From an uncultured Eubacteriales bacterium (GTDB lineage Bacteria > Bacillota > Clostridia > Peptostreptococcales > Anaerovoracaceae), in NCBI GenBank assembly GCA_900542295.1, contig UQNJ01000008.1, positions 24,151-88,150 on the forward strand: DNA of 64,000 bases, in the 5' to 3' direction. Positions 53,301 to 62,024 of this stretch are shown here, in pieces. The first letter of the stretch is position 1, and each line of letters starts with the position of its first letter. Below the pieces are notes generated by a model. It was not told where the DNA came from, did no database searches, and was given only the letters and a program-made list of their open reading frames with translations. Both the position numbers and the translations under genes were made by a program.

Positions 53301-54598
53301 ACACAATTTCAAAAGGATCATGGATAGATGGAATAAACAGCATAAACTCAAAAATATTTATGCCGTTGATGGCGGCAACATTTATTTTGTTCAACACCGT
53401 TATAAATAAATGGATGGGAGAGCGTATTGAGACATTGCAGAATCTTATCGCAATATGTATTTTACTAATCCTTGCATGTAATCTTTTGTCTGAACCGAAA
53501 AGAGTTCTATTACCATGGCTCAGAACCAATTACCTTGTAATAGTGTATTTTGTGGTTAGAGGGATTTCTCTTCTGCAAAGCGGATTCGAATACGGAGTTA
53601 TAAGAACGATTTTTTTTGAAGTATTTTTCTTGATCGGAATATGCATGACAACGCTTCAAGACAATCACAGAATATATACAAGCATATTTATTTGGGCTGA
53701 ACTTATATTCAGTGGGTTAAGCTTAGTGTTGTATTATACACGCAGCTTTTTTGGGGCAGGTTTTGAAAACTTTTTGACAGAATATACTTACCTTGACAAG
53801 TCCGGAAATGCTTTGATGTTTGCAAATCCAAATACGGCAGGAATAATGGTTGGTTTTTCATTAGTGCTAGCTGTCGTTTTATATGGAAGAAGCAGATACA
53901 GCAAAGGTTTTTTGCTGTTTTTCGGTATATTCAATGCCGCAGCACTTCTCTTGTTCGGATGCAGAAGTGCAGAAGCTGGAGTGCTTGCAGTTATGGGATT
54001 TGCAGTGATTCAGAAAATATTCCCTAAATTGAACGGAAAAAGAATTGCCGCAATATCTCTTTTGATATGCATAATGACTCTTATACCGATATACGGACTT
54101 GTAGCTTATCATGAAAGCAAAGCCCATCTTTCTTATACAGATATAGAAGAGAAAGCTGATATTATAAGTTCCGGAAGATACACTCTGTGGAAACAGTGCG
54201 CCATAACACAAAAGGATGATATGCTCTTCGGTAAGGGAAATTTAGCTCTTGAGCAAAAAGACAGAAAAGACTTTATGGATAGCCTTGAGCATAGATGGGA
54301 ATACAGCTACCGATATTTTCAGGCAGCTGAGCTTGGTCCTCATAATGGTTATATAGGAATGATTTCTGCGGCAGGATGGTTAGGATTCGGTCTGTTTATG
54401 GCAATCCTTATGCAGCGCATAAAGCGGGCGGAGCATCTCAAAAAAGGCAGATGGCATCTGATTTTAGTTTTTGCTTTTGTAATAAACTGCTTTGAAAGTT
54501 TGTTCATACTTAACAGATTCTTCACCTGTTTCTATATGATGATGATTTTGGAAACTGATATGGAGAAAGGACAACTGACTGACGGAGGTAAGATATGA
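53297..54598 (+). CDS. O-antigen polymerase/ligase-like membrane protein
   Basis: The 433-residue protein has about ten membrane helices, MFANPNTAGIMVGFSLVLAV, FGCRSAEAGVLAVMGFAVIQ and, in the long loop, SGRYTLWKQCAITQKDDMLF and ELGPHNGYIGMISAAGWLGF. The pattern is that of Wzy/WaaL-like proteins. A polyol-phosphate polymer would not need Wzy, so this gene suggests that repeat units containing polyol phosphate are polymerised by a Wzy-type step. Four-base overlaps at both ends tie it to its neighbours. Confidence 0.78.
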   Translation: MNTISKGSWIDGINSINSKIFMPLMAATFILFNTVINKWMGERIETLQNLIAICILLILACNLLSEPKRVLLPWLRTNYLVIVYFVVRGISLLQSGFEYGVIRTIFFEVFFLIGICMTTLQDNHRIYTSIFIWAELIFSGLSLVLYYTRSFFGAGFENFLTEYTYLDKSGNALMFANPNTAGIMVGFSLVLAVVLYGRSRYSKGFLLFFGIFNAAALLLFGCRSAEAGVLAVMGFAVIQKIFPKLNGKRIAAISLLICIMTLIPIYGLVAYHESKAHLSYTDIEEKADIISSGRYTLWKQCAITQKDDMLFGKGNLALEQKDRKDFMDSLEHRWEYSYRYFQAAELGPHNGYIGMISAAGWLGFGLFMAILMQRIKRAEHLKKGRWHLILVFAFVINCFESLFILNRFFTCFYMMMILETDMEKGQLTDGGKI

Positions 54599-55296
54599 TT
54601 TATGCATGTATTTTGGCAGGCGGCATAGGAAGCCGTATGGGGAACGAAAAACCTAAGCAATATATAAATATAGGCGGGAAACCTATAATTCTTCATACTA
54701 TAGAAAAATTTTGCCTTTGCAGTGATTTTGAAGAAATTTTGATATTATGTCCGAAAGATTGGATAGAATATACAAAGGGTCTTGTAAAAAAACATATAGG
54801 CGAGGGAAAATCCATCAAAGTGCTTGAAGGCGGAAGCACAAGAAACGAAACCATAATGAATGCTGTCAATTATATTGAAAAATCAGGAAACCTTGATGAA
54901 AATACGATAGTAGTGACCCATGATGCAGTCAGACCATTTGTTACATACAGAATCATAAAAGATAACATAGAGGCTGCAAAAATGTTCGGTGCATGTGATA
55001 CGGTAATACCGGCAACGGATACTATAGTTGAAAGCAGCGACGAAAAAACCATAAGTGCTATCCCTAATCGTGCGAATTTATACCAGGGACAGACGCCGCA
55101 GAGCTTCAAGGCAATTAAGCTGAAGGAATTATACGAGGCCCTTGGAGACGATGAAAAGGCGATATTGACGGATGCTGCAAAAATTTTTGTAATAAAAGGT
55201 GAGACAGTCAGTCTGGTGAGAGGGGAAAACTCCAATATAAAGATAACCTATCCTTATGATCTTACAGTTGCTGAAAGCTTGCTTAGGCAGCAATAG
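54595..55296 (+). CDS. tarI: D-ribitol-5-phosphate cytidylyltransferase
   Basis: The 233-residue protein has the IspD/TarI fold: ILAGGIGSRMGNEKPKQYIN with the CTP-binding Arg and Lys, VTHDAVRPFVTYRIIKDNIE and QTPQSFKAIKLKELYEAL. Sequence alone cannot exclude IspD, but the adjacent TarJ homologue and polymer transferases make CDP-ribitol synthesis the much better reading. GGAGGT precedes the ATG, which overlaps the previous stop. Confidence 0.87.
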   Translation: MIYACILAGGIGSRMGNEKPKQYINIGGKPIILHTIEKFCLCSDFEEILILCPKDWIEYTKGLVKKHIGEGKSIKVLEGGSTRNETIMNAVNYIEKSGNLDENTIVVTHDAVRPFVTYRIIKDNIEAAKMFGACDTVIPATDTIVESSDEKTISAIPNRANLYQGQTPQSFKAIKLKELYEALGDDEKAILTDAAKIFVIKGETVSLVRGENSNIKITYPYDLTVAESLLRQQ

Positions 55297-55329
55297 AACA
55301 TAAGATTTATACCATGAAAGGCAGATAAA

Positions 55330-56355
55330 ATGCTTAATACCGTTTACAGGCTTACAGAGCCGAGAAAAATTGAAATTGAGTTTAACAATATAGAGATTGA
55401 TTCGGAACATGTAATAGTAAGACCTACCCATCTTTCTATATGTAATGCCGATCAGAGATATTATCAGGGAACGAGGGATCCCGAAGTTCTTGCAAATAAG
55501 CTTCCGATGGCACTTATTCACGAAGGCATAGGGGTGGTTTTATGTGATAAAAAAGGAGAATTCAAGCCGGGCGAGACGGTTGTAATGATACCGAATACTC
55601 CTGAGGAAGAGGATCCTTATATTGCAGAAAATTATCTGCGGTCCAGCAAGTTCCGTGCAAGCGGTTTTGACGGATTTATGCAGGATAATGTTGCCATGAG
55701 AAGAGACAGAATAGTTCGTCTGCCGAAAGAGATAGACAAAGAAGTTGCCGCTTTTACCGAGATTATTTCGGTCAGCAACCATGCTGTGGGCAGATTTGAC
55801 AAGATTGCTCACGACAGAAAAGACCATATCGCTATATGGGGAGACGGCAATCTGGCATTCATAACATCGCTGTTTTTGAGATACAGATATCCTGACAGTA
55901 AGCTCTATATAATGGGTGTAAGTCAGGATAAAATGACATCTTTCACATTTGTTGATGAAACTTATGATGTGAGAAACATTCCCGAAGATATAATAATAGA
56001 TCACGCATTTGAATGTGTCGGAGGACTTGGTTCTACTAAAGCAATATCGCAGATAATAGACTATATTCGGCCTGAGGGTACGATTGCAATACTTGGCGTT
56101 TCTGAAAATCCTGTTCCTATCAATACGAGAATGATTCTGGAGAAAGGTCTCAGAATGTTCGGAAGCAGCCGCTCGGGCAGGACAGACTTTATAAATACAG
56201 TTGACATGTTCAAAGAACATCCGGAAATTGTTGAACATTTAAAGAATATAGTAGGAGATGTGGTTGATGTAAGAAATGTCGATGATATGCATACTGCATT
56301 TGAAAAAGACATAGCTAAAGCCGGAGGAAAAACCATAATGCTCTGGAATGTATAA
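55330..56355 (+). CDS. tarJ: Ribulose-5-phosphate reductase
   Basis: The 341-residue medium-chain dehydrogenase follows the known TarJ sequence throughout: VRPTHLSICNADQRYYQGTR, KLPMALIHEGIGVVL, ENYLRSSKFRASGFDGFMQD, IWGDGNLAFITSLF and DHAFECVGGLGS. It reduces ribulose 5-phosphate to ribitol 5-phosphate with NADPH, feeding TarI to give CDP-ribitol. The length equals that of the Staphylococcus aureus enzyme as I remember it. GAAAGGCAG precedes the ATG, 33 bases after tarI. Confidence 0.92.
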   Translation: MLNTVYRLTEPRKIEIEFNNIEIDSEHVIVRPTHLSICNADQRYYQGTRDPEVLANKLPMALIHEGIGVVLCDKKGEFKPGETVVMIPNTPEEEDPYIAENYLRSSKFRASGFDGFMQDNVAMRRDRIVRLPKEIDKEVAAFTEIISVSNHAVGRFDKIAHDRKDHIAIWGDGNLAFITSLFLRYRYPDSKLYIMGVSQDKMTSFTFVDETYDVRNIPEDIIIDHAFECVGGLGSTKAISQIIDYIRPEGTIAILGVSENPVPINTRMILEKGLRMFGSSRSGRTDFINTVDMFKEHPEIVEHLKNIVGDVVDVRNVDDMHTAFEKDIAKAGGKTIMLWNV

Positions 56356-56392
56356 ATTATAATGACTTATGATGACTGAAAACAGGTGAAAT

Positions 56393-58105
56393 ATGATAAA
56401 AGTTTCTGTAGCGGTACCGGTGTACAATGTTGAAAATTATATATATGATATGTTAGAGTCCGTAAGGAAACAGATATTCAAAGATTTTGAGGTTATAATA
56501 GTGGATGACGGCTCTACAGATAATTCGCCTGTTATCGCCAAGGAATTCTGTAAAAAGGATGAGCGATTTAAATATTTCCGGAAAGAGAACGGAGGAGTGG
56601 CATCGGCAAGAAACATGGCGATAGACATAGCTTCCGGGGAGTATATAGTATTTTATGATCCGGATGATTATATTCCTCAAACAGTTTTGGAAAAGATGTA
56701 CAAAACTGCTTCATCTTCCAATGCAGATATGGTTGTAGGCGTTATGGAAGAAAAAAATCTGGGAGAATCACTAATATATATGCATTCCCAGAAATTGGCC
56801 AAGCAAAAACTAATAAGCCCGACAGACGACCATTTTATAGGTGCATGGTCTATGTGCCATAAGATGTTTTCACTTGATTTTATAAGAAAGAATGATATTC
56901 GTTTTAAGGGGCTTTTGAATGCGGAAGACGGTGTGTTCACCTATACGGTTCTTAATTTTGCCGAGAGAATATCAGGGTGCGATACAATTGCCTATAATTA
57001 TATAAAAAGACCATTCTGGTTTACTCCATCGGCAACTCAGACAATAAGCAGCAGATATCTTTACAGCCTTTTGTCATCGCATGATGAGATAAGGGCTCAG
57101 GCTGAGAAGCTGACAGACAAATATTTAAGGGGTGAAGAAAAAGAAGCCTATATGAGTAAGCTGTATTACAGATTTATCGACGGCGAGATGATAAACGGAT
57201 ATTACAGAAATATATGGAGAACAGAGGAAGACCTGATACCTGTCATTGAGAAACGGACAGCCGAATACCGCACTCATATGACAGAAGAACAGTGGAAATC
57301 TATACTCATAAAAAATAAGGACTTGAAATTGGATAAAGGATTTGCAAGCTGTAAAGATATGGCTGAAAACCCCGATGTATCCATAATTATCAATGGCAGG
57401 TTTGATGGTGAAAAACTGAGGCTGGTGATAGGCAGTATCTACAGTCAGGCATTTACAAGATTTGAAGTGCTGATAGACGAAAAAGAAGCAGAGCTGCTGC
57501 CTGATATATATAAGGATAAAATCAACCTGCGTATAATAAAGGGTGACAAGCCTTATGTGAATCTGGCAATAGAACAATCTCTTGGAAAATATATACTGAT
57601 ATTTGATAAATTTGCAATGCTTACTAAAAATTCGTTAAAGCTTATGGTGGCAAAACTTGAAGCAAAGCCCGATTTGAGCTTTGTGTCAATGCTTATGAAA
57701 AGCTTCGACGGAAAGCAGTACGAATCCATACCGGTTTTGAGCGCTGCCTTTGCTTACGGAAAAAACGGACACAGAAGAGCAGGAAAGCTGGCATTGTGTG
57801 ACAATATATTTTCAAATAAGCTTTTTAGAAGAAGTGTGCTTGAATCTTTTGAGTTTACTGATGACAGAATATACAATACAAAAAAGTTATGCAGCAATCT
57901 CAGCTGCGAAAGGCTGAGAAAAGGCGTGATGATAACAGACATGAAGGAAGATGACTTTATTGGCAGCATGAATAGACGCCCTTCGCGGCTTGCCGTAAAT
58001 CTGGGTTATGCTCAGAACAGATTTTTTGATACGGTCATCAACTGGATGAAGCGTCACATAACGAGAGAAGATATAGACAAGTTTAAGCGTAAAATAGGGA
58101 AATAG
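56393..58105 (+). CDS. Glycosyltransferase family 2 with long C-terminal extension
   Basis: The 570-residue protein has a GT-A domain (1-230): VSVAVPVYNVENYIYDMLES, VIIVDDGSTDNSPVIAKEFC, GGVASARNMAIDIASGEYIV and FYDPDDY (the DxD metal site). Residues 230-570 include a second, weaker GT2-like stretch around 325-440 (VSIIINGRFDGEKLRLVIGS, YILIFDKFAML). Proteins of this size in ribitol-phosphate loci glycosylate the polymer or its linkage unit. AGGTGAA precedes the ATG. Confidence 0.85.
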   Translation: MIKVSVAVPVYNVENYIYDMLESVRKQIFKDFEVIIVDDGSTDNSPVIAKEFCKKDERFKYFRKENGGVASARNMAIDIASGEYIVFYDPDDYIPQTVLEKMYKTASSSNADMVVGVMEEKNLGESLIYMHSQKLAKQKLISPTDDHFIGAWSMCHKMFSLDFIRKNDIRFKGLLNAEDGVFTYTVLNFAERISGCDTIAYNYIKRPFWFTPSATQTISSRYLYSLLSSHDEIRAQAEKLTDKYLRGEEKEAYMSKLYYRFIDGEMINGYYRNIWRTEEDLIPVIEKRTAEYRTHMTEEQWKSILIKNKDLKLDKGFASCKDMAENPDVSIIINGRFDGEKLRLVIGSIYSQAFTRFEVLIDEKEAELLPDIYKDKINLRIIKGDKPYVNLAIEQSLGKYILIFDKFAMLTKNSLKLMVAKLEAKPDLSFVSMLMKSFDGKQYESIPVLSAAFAYGKNGHRRAGKLALCDNIFSNKLFRRSVLESFEFTDDRIYNTKKLCSNLSCERLRKGVMITDMKEDDFIGSMNRRPSRLAVNLGYAQNRFFDTVINWMKRHITREDIDKFKRKIGK

Positions 58106-58106
58106 T

Positions 58107-59222
58107 ATGAGATTTATATTGAAGCTTTTGATAGCCGTACTGAATTTAATATTTGCAGTTATGAAACTTTTTCCCGTACAGGACAAGGTAACTTTCATAA
58201 GCCGTCAATCCAACAATAAGAGCGATGACATGAAATTACTTGAAGCAGAATTGAAAAGGCAGGCACCTGATATAACTTTGATTTTTCTGTGCCGCAAGCT
58301 TGAGGGAAATATGCTTCATAAAATAATATACTGCTTTCATGTGTTGAGACAGATGTATCATATAGCTACTTCAAAGGTTGTTATTCTGGATTCCTATTGT
58401 GCTGCGGTGAGTGTTCTCAAGCAAAGAGAATCACTTACTGTTATACAGATGTGGCATGCTCTCGGAGCACTTAAGAGATTCGGATTCAGTATAGTAGGAG
58501 AAGGCGAGGGAAGAAGTATCGCTGTGGCAGATTGCATGTCAATGCATAAAAATTATACTTATGTGCTGACCAGCAGTGAAAAATGTCTGCCGTATTTTGC
58601 AGAAGCATTCGGATACGAAAAGGAATCAATGAGGGTCATGTCTCTGCCTCGTGTAGATTATCTCACCGATGATGAATTTTCAAAAAAGACAATAAACAGA
58701 ATTTATGCCGAATATCCTATGCTTAAGGATAAAAAAGTTATAGTCTATGCACCTACTTTCAGAAAGGGAAAAGATATTTCCAAAGAAATAGATGCATTGG
58801 CATCAGAATTTGACCGCAATACATATGAATTCGTAGTAAAGAAACATCCCCTTATGGGAGTAAATTGCAGCCAATGCCTTGTAGATGAGAAATTTTCAAC
58901 TATGGAAATGATGATGGCGGCAGATTTTGTCATATGTGATTATTCGGCGGTCATATTTGAAGCAGCTATATTAAAGAAACCCCTGTTTTTTTATACATTC
59001 GATTATGAGGAATACGGAGTTGCAAGAAATTTTTATATAGATTATATGACTGAAATGCCGGGATTTATATCAGGTAATCCATCAAAGATAGCAGAGGCGA
59101 TAAAACTCGGAAAATGGGACTGTGAGCGTGTAGAGAACTTCAGTCGCAGGTATGTAACAAAGCAAAGAGATTGTACCGAAACCCTTGCAGAAATGATTGT
59201 AAATGAATGTCTTAGAAAATAA
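58107..59222 (+). CDS. CDP-glycerol/ribitol glycerophosphotransferase family protein
   Basis: The 371-residue protein has the polymer-transferase core: QMWHALGALKRFGFSIVGEG with the catalytic His, VIVYAPTFRKGKDIS, VVKKHPLMGVN and FVICDYSAVIFEAAILKKPL. The N terminus is hydrophobic and could be membrane-associated. With the homologue at 52137 it may act as primase and polymerase of a ribitol-phosphate polymer, though which does which is open. It ends the second polymer block at a strong terminator. Confidence 0.87.
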   Translation: MRFILKLLIAVLNLIFAVMKLFPVQDKVTFISRQSNNKSDDMKLLEAELKRQAPDITLIFLCRKLEGNMLHKIIYCFHVLRQMYHIATSKVVILDSYCAAVSVLKQRESLTVIQMWHALGALKRFGFSIVGEGEGRSIAVADCMSMHKNYTYVLTSSEKCLPYFAEAFGYEKESMRVMSLPRVDYLTDDEFSKKTINRIYAEYPMLKDKKVIVYAPTFRKGKDISKEIDALASEFDRNTYEFVVKKHPLMGVNCSQCLVDEKFSTMEMMMAADFVICDYSAVIFEAAILKKPLFFYTFDYEEYGVARNFYIDYMTEMPGFISGNPSKIAEAIKLGKWDCERVENFSRRYVTKQRDCTETLAEMIVNECLRK

Positions 59223-59226
59223 ACAG

Positions 59227-59267
59227 AAAAATATCGGAGAAGGCAGAAGTGCATTCTCCGATATTTT
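59227..59267. terminator. Terminator of the second polymer block
   Basis: AAAATATCGGAGAA pairs perfectly with TTCTCCGATATTTT; it can also serve the convergent DUF4125 gene. Confidence 0.85.
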
Positions 59268-59287
59268 ATATAGCCCGGCAGCATTAA

Positions 59288-59899
59288 CTAAAGTGCATTT
59301 TCTGCCTCTTCAATGCTGTCGTATCCGTACATCTGAACCATTAAGCTCAGATTTTTTTGTGACAGTGACAAGTTCTGCGATATGAGGCTGTCCACATAAT
59401 CCTTGTACAGCAGGAGAAGCTCTTTAGGGTAGGTTTCCAGCTCGCCCCTGGCATAAGTTTCCATAGATGTGAAACCTAAATGATCTTCCGAGGATCTGAT
59501 TGGGCGGGCAGTGCCTGATAGCTTGGGATATCTGACTGCCATTTCTTCTTCCCATATAATCAGCTGATCTACTATCTGATTTATAATTCTAAAATTTTCC
59601 GCAGGAACAAATGGAAGCAGATTTTTAAGATGCTTATTGAAGTAGTGAATATCTGTGTAAGCCATCATACGAGCATATTTTTCAGAAACGAGATTTCGGT
59701 TTTCTTCTTGAGACATAATAGCAAAGGAAAAATACATGTCTACCATGGCGGACGTCCAGTTATCATATTGACATTTTCGCATTATATAGAAAGTTTCAAA
59801 GTCATCCTGGCACGAAGCCCGCCCTCCTATATTATCGACATTTTGAAACATCTGCCATTCTATTTCTATTATTTTTTCCGTTTTTTCTTCTCTGTTCAT
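59288..59899 (-). CDS. DUF4125-family protein
   Basis: The 203-residue soluble protein has the DUF4125 pattern: IEWQMFQNVDNIGGRASCQD, TFYIMRKCQYDNW, and NLVSEKYARMMAYTDIHYF. Its function is not known to me. It is last in a minus-strand set TPR protein - DUF4037 - DUF4125; the gap to DUF4037 is about 30 bases, so all three are probably co-transcribed. AAGGAGAAG precedes ATG 59899. The family is often found next to DUF4037. Confidence 0.82.
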   Translation of the reverse strand: MNREEKTEKIIEIEWQMFQNVDNIGGRASCQDDFETFYIMRKCQYDNWTSAMVDMYFSFAIMSQEENRNLVSEKYARMMAYTDIHYFNKHLKNLLPFVPAENFRIINQIVDQLIIWEEEMAVRYPKLSGTARPIRSSEDHLGFTSMETYARGELETYPKELLLLYKDYVDSLISQNLSLSQKNLSLMVQMYGYDSIEEAENAL

Positions 59900-59928
59900 T
59901 TTCTTCTCCTTATTTTGTAAAATATATA

Positions 59929-60846
59929 TTACAGGCAGTCTGCCATTGGATGCATTGATCTGATATCGGGGTCCTCAATGGAATTCATCAATTGAGGTAT
60001 ATAATCTTGAAGAAAGCTGCCATTTGGCGTTACATATCCTTGTTCACAAAGAAGAGATGTAATTCTTTGGCATAGGGCTTCTATATGATGAGTAACAGCC
60101 TCAAAACCGTCGTTTTGCCATAAGTTTAAAATCAGTGAAGCTGTCTGAGTATCAAATAAAGACAGATTCCTGAAAGACCATTTATAAAACGGAGCAGGCT
60201 TTCTGTAAAGCAGGTGTGTTATAGATATTGCAGCCTCAGTAAAGCGGGCGAGGGACAGCTCTGCCGAAACTTTATCACCTCTCCTGATGCAGCGTTCAAA
60301 GTTATACTGACCGGATTGAGACATAACGGCACATCTTGCGGCAAGCTTTTTAAGAAGGACATCTTCTGGATAAAAATTTTGAAAGCCCTTGCGGATACGG
60401 TTGAATTCACCTGATCTATCTTCGAAAACTTCCCCATTTGTCACTGATGCAAGATTGCTTTCGGAAATCAGAAACCAGTCCATGTTTGAAGAGGGTATGT
60501 CAGGACAGCCGGTAAAGGACATATAAAAATCCGATATTTTCATAACCCCAAGCCTTTCCGGAGCGATTATACTGCTTTTTTTTATACCCATAAATTCACT
60601 TGGGAGATTGTTGTATGATGCACTGAGTTGATGTCCGAATTCGGCAAAATCTTTGTCTTTAAGCCATATGCAAAAACCGGGGGCAAAATCGTGATCCCTT
60701 GAAATTTCGTCATCAAATCCAAAGCATCCTGAGCCTTCTCCGACAAGCCCGGCAGCAAACCTATCTTTAATCTGGGGGAACTTGTTTTCTATCATCGGTT
60801 TCCCGAAAGTATTAAAATATTCACGGCATATTTCAAGATGTTTCAT
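59929..60846 (-). CDS. DUF4037-family nucleotidyltransferase-like protein
   Basis: ATG 60846 is used because homology starts at MKHLEICREYF; the longer frame runs back into the upstream gene. The 305-residue protein has GLVGEGSGCFGFDDEISRDH (residues 33-52), which resembles the GS...DxD active-site turn of nucleotidyltransferases; DHDF (51-54) supplies two acidic residues. The C-terminal half is helical. Relatives are uncharacterised. The ribosome site is weak (AGGG), so translation may depend on the upstream TPR gene, which stops 10 bases earlier. Confidence 0.8.
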   Translation of the reverse strand: MKHLEICREYFNTFGKPMIENKFPQIKDRFAAGLVGEGSGCFGFDDEISRDHDFAPGFCIWLKDKDFAEFGHQLSASYNNLPSEFMGIKKSSIIAPERLGVMKISDFYMSFTGCPDIPSSNMDWFLISESNLASVTNGEVFEDRSGEFNRIRKGFQNFYPEDVLLKKLAARCAVMSQSGQYNFERCIRRGDKVSAELSLARFTEAAISITHLLYRKPAPFYKWSFRNLSLFDTQTASLILNLWQNDGFEAVTHHIEALCQRITSLLCEQGYVTPNGSFLQDYIPQLMNSIEDPDIRSMHPMADCL

Positions 60847-60856
60847 AAGTATTACC

Positions 60857-61648
60857 CTATTTTGAAAGTTTATTGACAGTATCAGATAAAGCCTTGTAGG
60901 CAAGACTTTCAGGTCCGTAATCACGGGCAGTAAGCTCAAGGGCATATTTAAAGCTTTCAATAGATTTTTCTATGTCGCCCATTGTAAGCTGAATCTGACC
61001 TAAAGTTTCAACTGCACTGCTGTAGTGGACATCGTTTTCACCGGAAGTGCTGTCAAAAATCTCAAGAGATTTTTTCACAGCAGTGAAAGCTTCATCAATC
61101 TGTCCCTTTTTTAAGAGAATTTGAGCCATATTTGTATAAGTGACGGCAACTTCTGTTTCGCTGTCTGTAAGTTGCTTCAAAATATCAAGAGCTTTTGAAA
61201 GATAATCCATGGCTTTATCGAAATCTTCCGTATCTTGACATAGGATGCTCATATTGTTGTATAATGCAGCGAGTCTATAATCTTGAGAAAAACCAAGTTT
61301 TTTGAAGATGTCAGCAGTTTCGCTGAAAATGACAAGAGCAGCCTCAGGTTCACCTTTTACTGCATAGTTTGTACCATAGTTAATTAGTGTAGTAGCATGA
61401 TGCTCAGTATTGGCAAGATTGAGTATTTCCAGAGCTTGAAGTGCCTTTTGATAAAGAGGAGTTCCTTCTTCGTATCTGCCGGTTGCTCTGTAATATCCAC
61501 CCAATTCGTTGCATACAGGGATTATGATATCATGTCTGCCTTCTGCTTCGGCACGCTTAAGACATGAAATCATATAATCTTCTGCTTTTTCTGCTTGTTT
61601 ATTTTCAAAAAGCTCGTCTATATGTGCAAATATTTCGTTTATATTCAT
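60857..61648 (-). CDS. Tetratricopeptide repeat protein
   Basis: The 263-residue protein is built of about six TPR units (GGYYRATGRYEEGTPLYQKA, TLINYGTNYAVKGEPEAALV, LYNNMSILCQDTEDFDKAMD, YTNMAQILLKKGQIDEAFTA and similar). It is a scaffold for protein contacts with no enzymatic motif. AAAGGAGG precedes ATG 61648, the best site of the set, so it leads the operon. It probably binds one of the two downstream products. No signal peptide. Confidence 0.88.
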   Translation of the reverse strand: MNINEIFAHIDELFENKQAEKAEDYMISCLKRAEAEGRHDIIIPVCNELGGYYRATGRYEEGTPLYQKALQALEILNLANTEHHATTLINYGTNYAVKGEPEAALVIFSETADIFKKLGFSQDYRLAALYNNMSILCQDTEDFDKAMDYLSKALDILKQLTDSETEVAVTYTNMAQILLKKGQIDEAFTAVKKSLEIFDSTSGENDVHYSSAVETLGQIQLTMGDIEKSIESFKYALELTARDYGPESLAYKALSDTVNKLSK

Positions 61649-62024
61649 GAAAACCTCCTTTGAGAAAATAGAAAAATCTATAGAAACTTTGATATGCCCG
61701 GAATCAAGAGAGCTGATCCTGAGAATAGTTTTAGAATATTATACCATACAGAATGATTTTTAAACAGCTTGATGTAAGCTTTGTAAAGAATTTTTTAGGT
61801 AATTTTCCAATTTAAGACAAGAAAAAATCGGCAAGCATGAATATACGGGAAGGAACATTGACAGGACAAAAAATTTGACATTATATACGCTGTTATTATA
61901 TAATCAGAGTTAATGGAAATAAGTAAATTTTGGCTCGCAAAGCTGAAAAATGCAGTATTATACCATGAACATTCTGCAGGCTGAGCGCAAAGCGAGATAA
62001 TTATAGAAAGAAAAGGTGAAAGAT
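61649..62024 (+). promoter_or_regulatory. thrS upstream region: promoter and structured leader
   Basis: No gene is visible. A TTGACA (61875-61880) and TATAAT (61899-61904), 18 bases apart, form a near-perfect promoter. The leader (about 61911-62024) can fold: CTCGC (61934-61938) with GCGAG (61992-61996), AGC with GCT inside that, and TGCAG (61951-61955) with CTGCA (61974-61978), ending just before the AAAGG ribosome site. No T-box sequence (AGGGTGG-like) was found. Confidence 0.5.

Noticed and set aside
61649..62024. T-box riboswitch before thrS
   Set aside because: No AGGGTGG-type T-box sequence and no downstream terminator/antiterminator pair were found.
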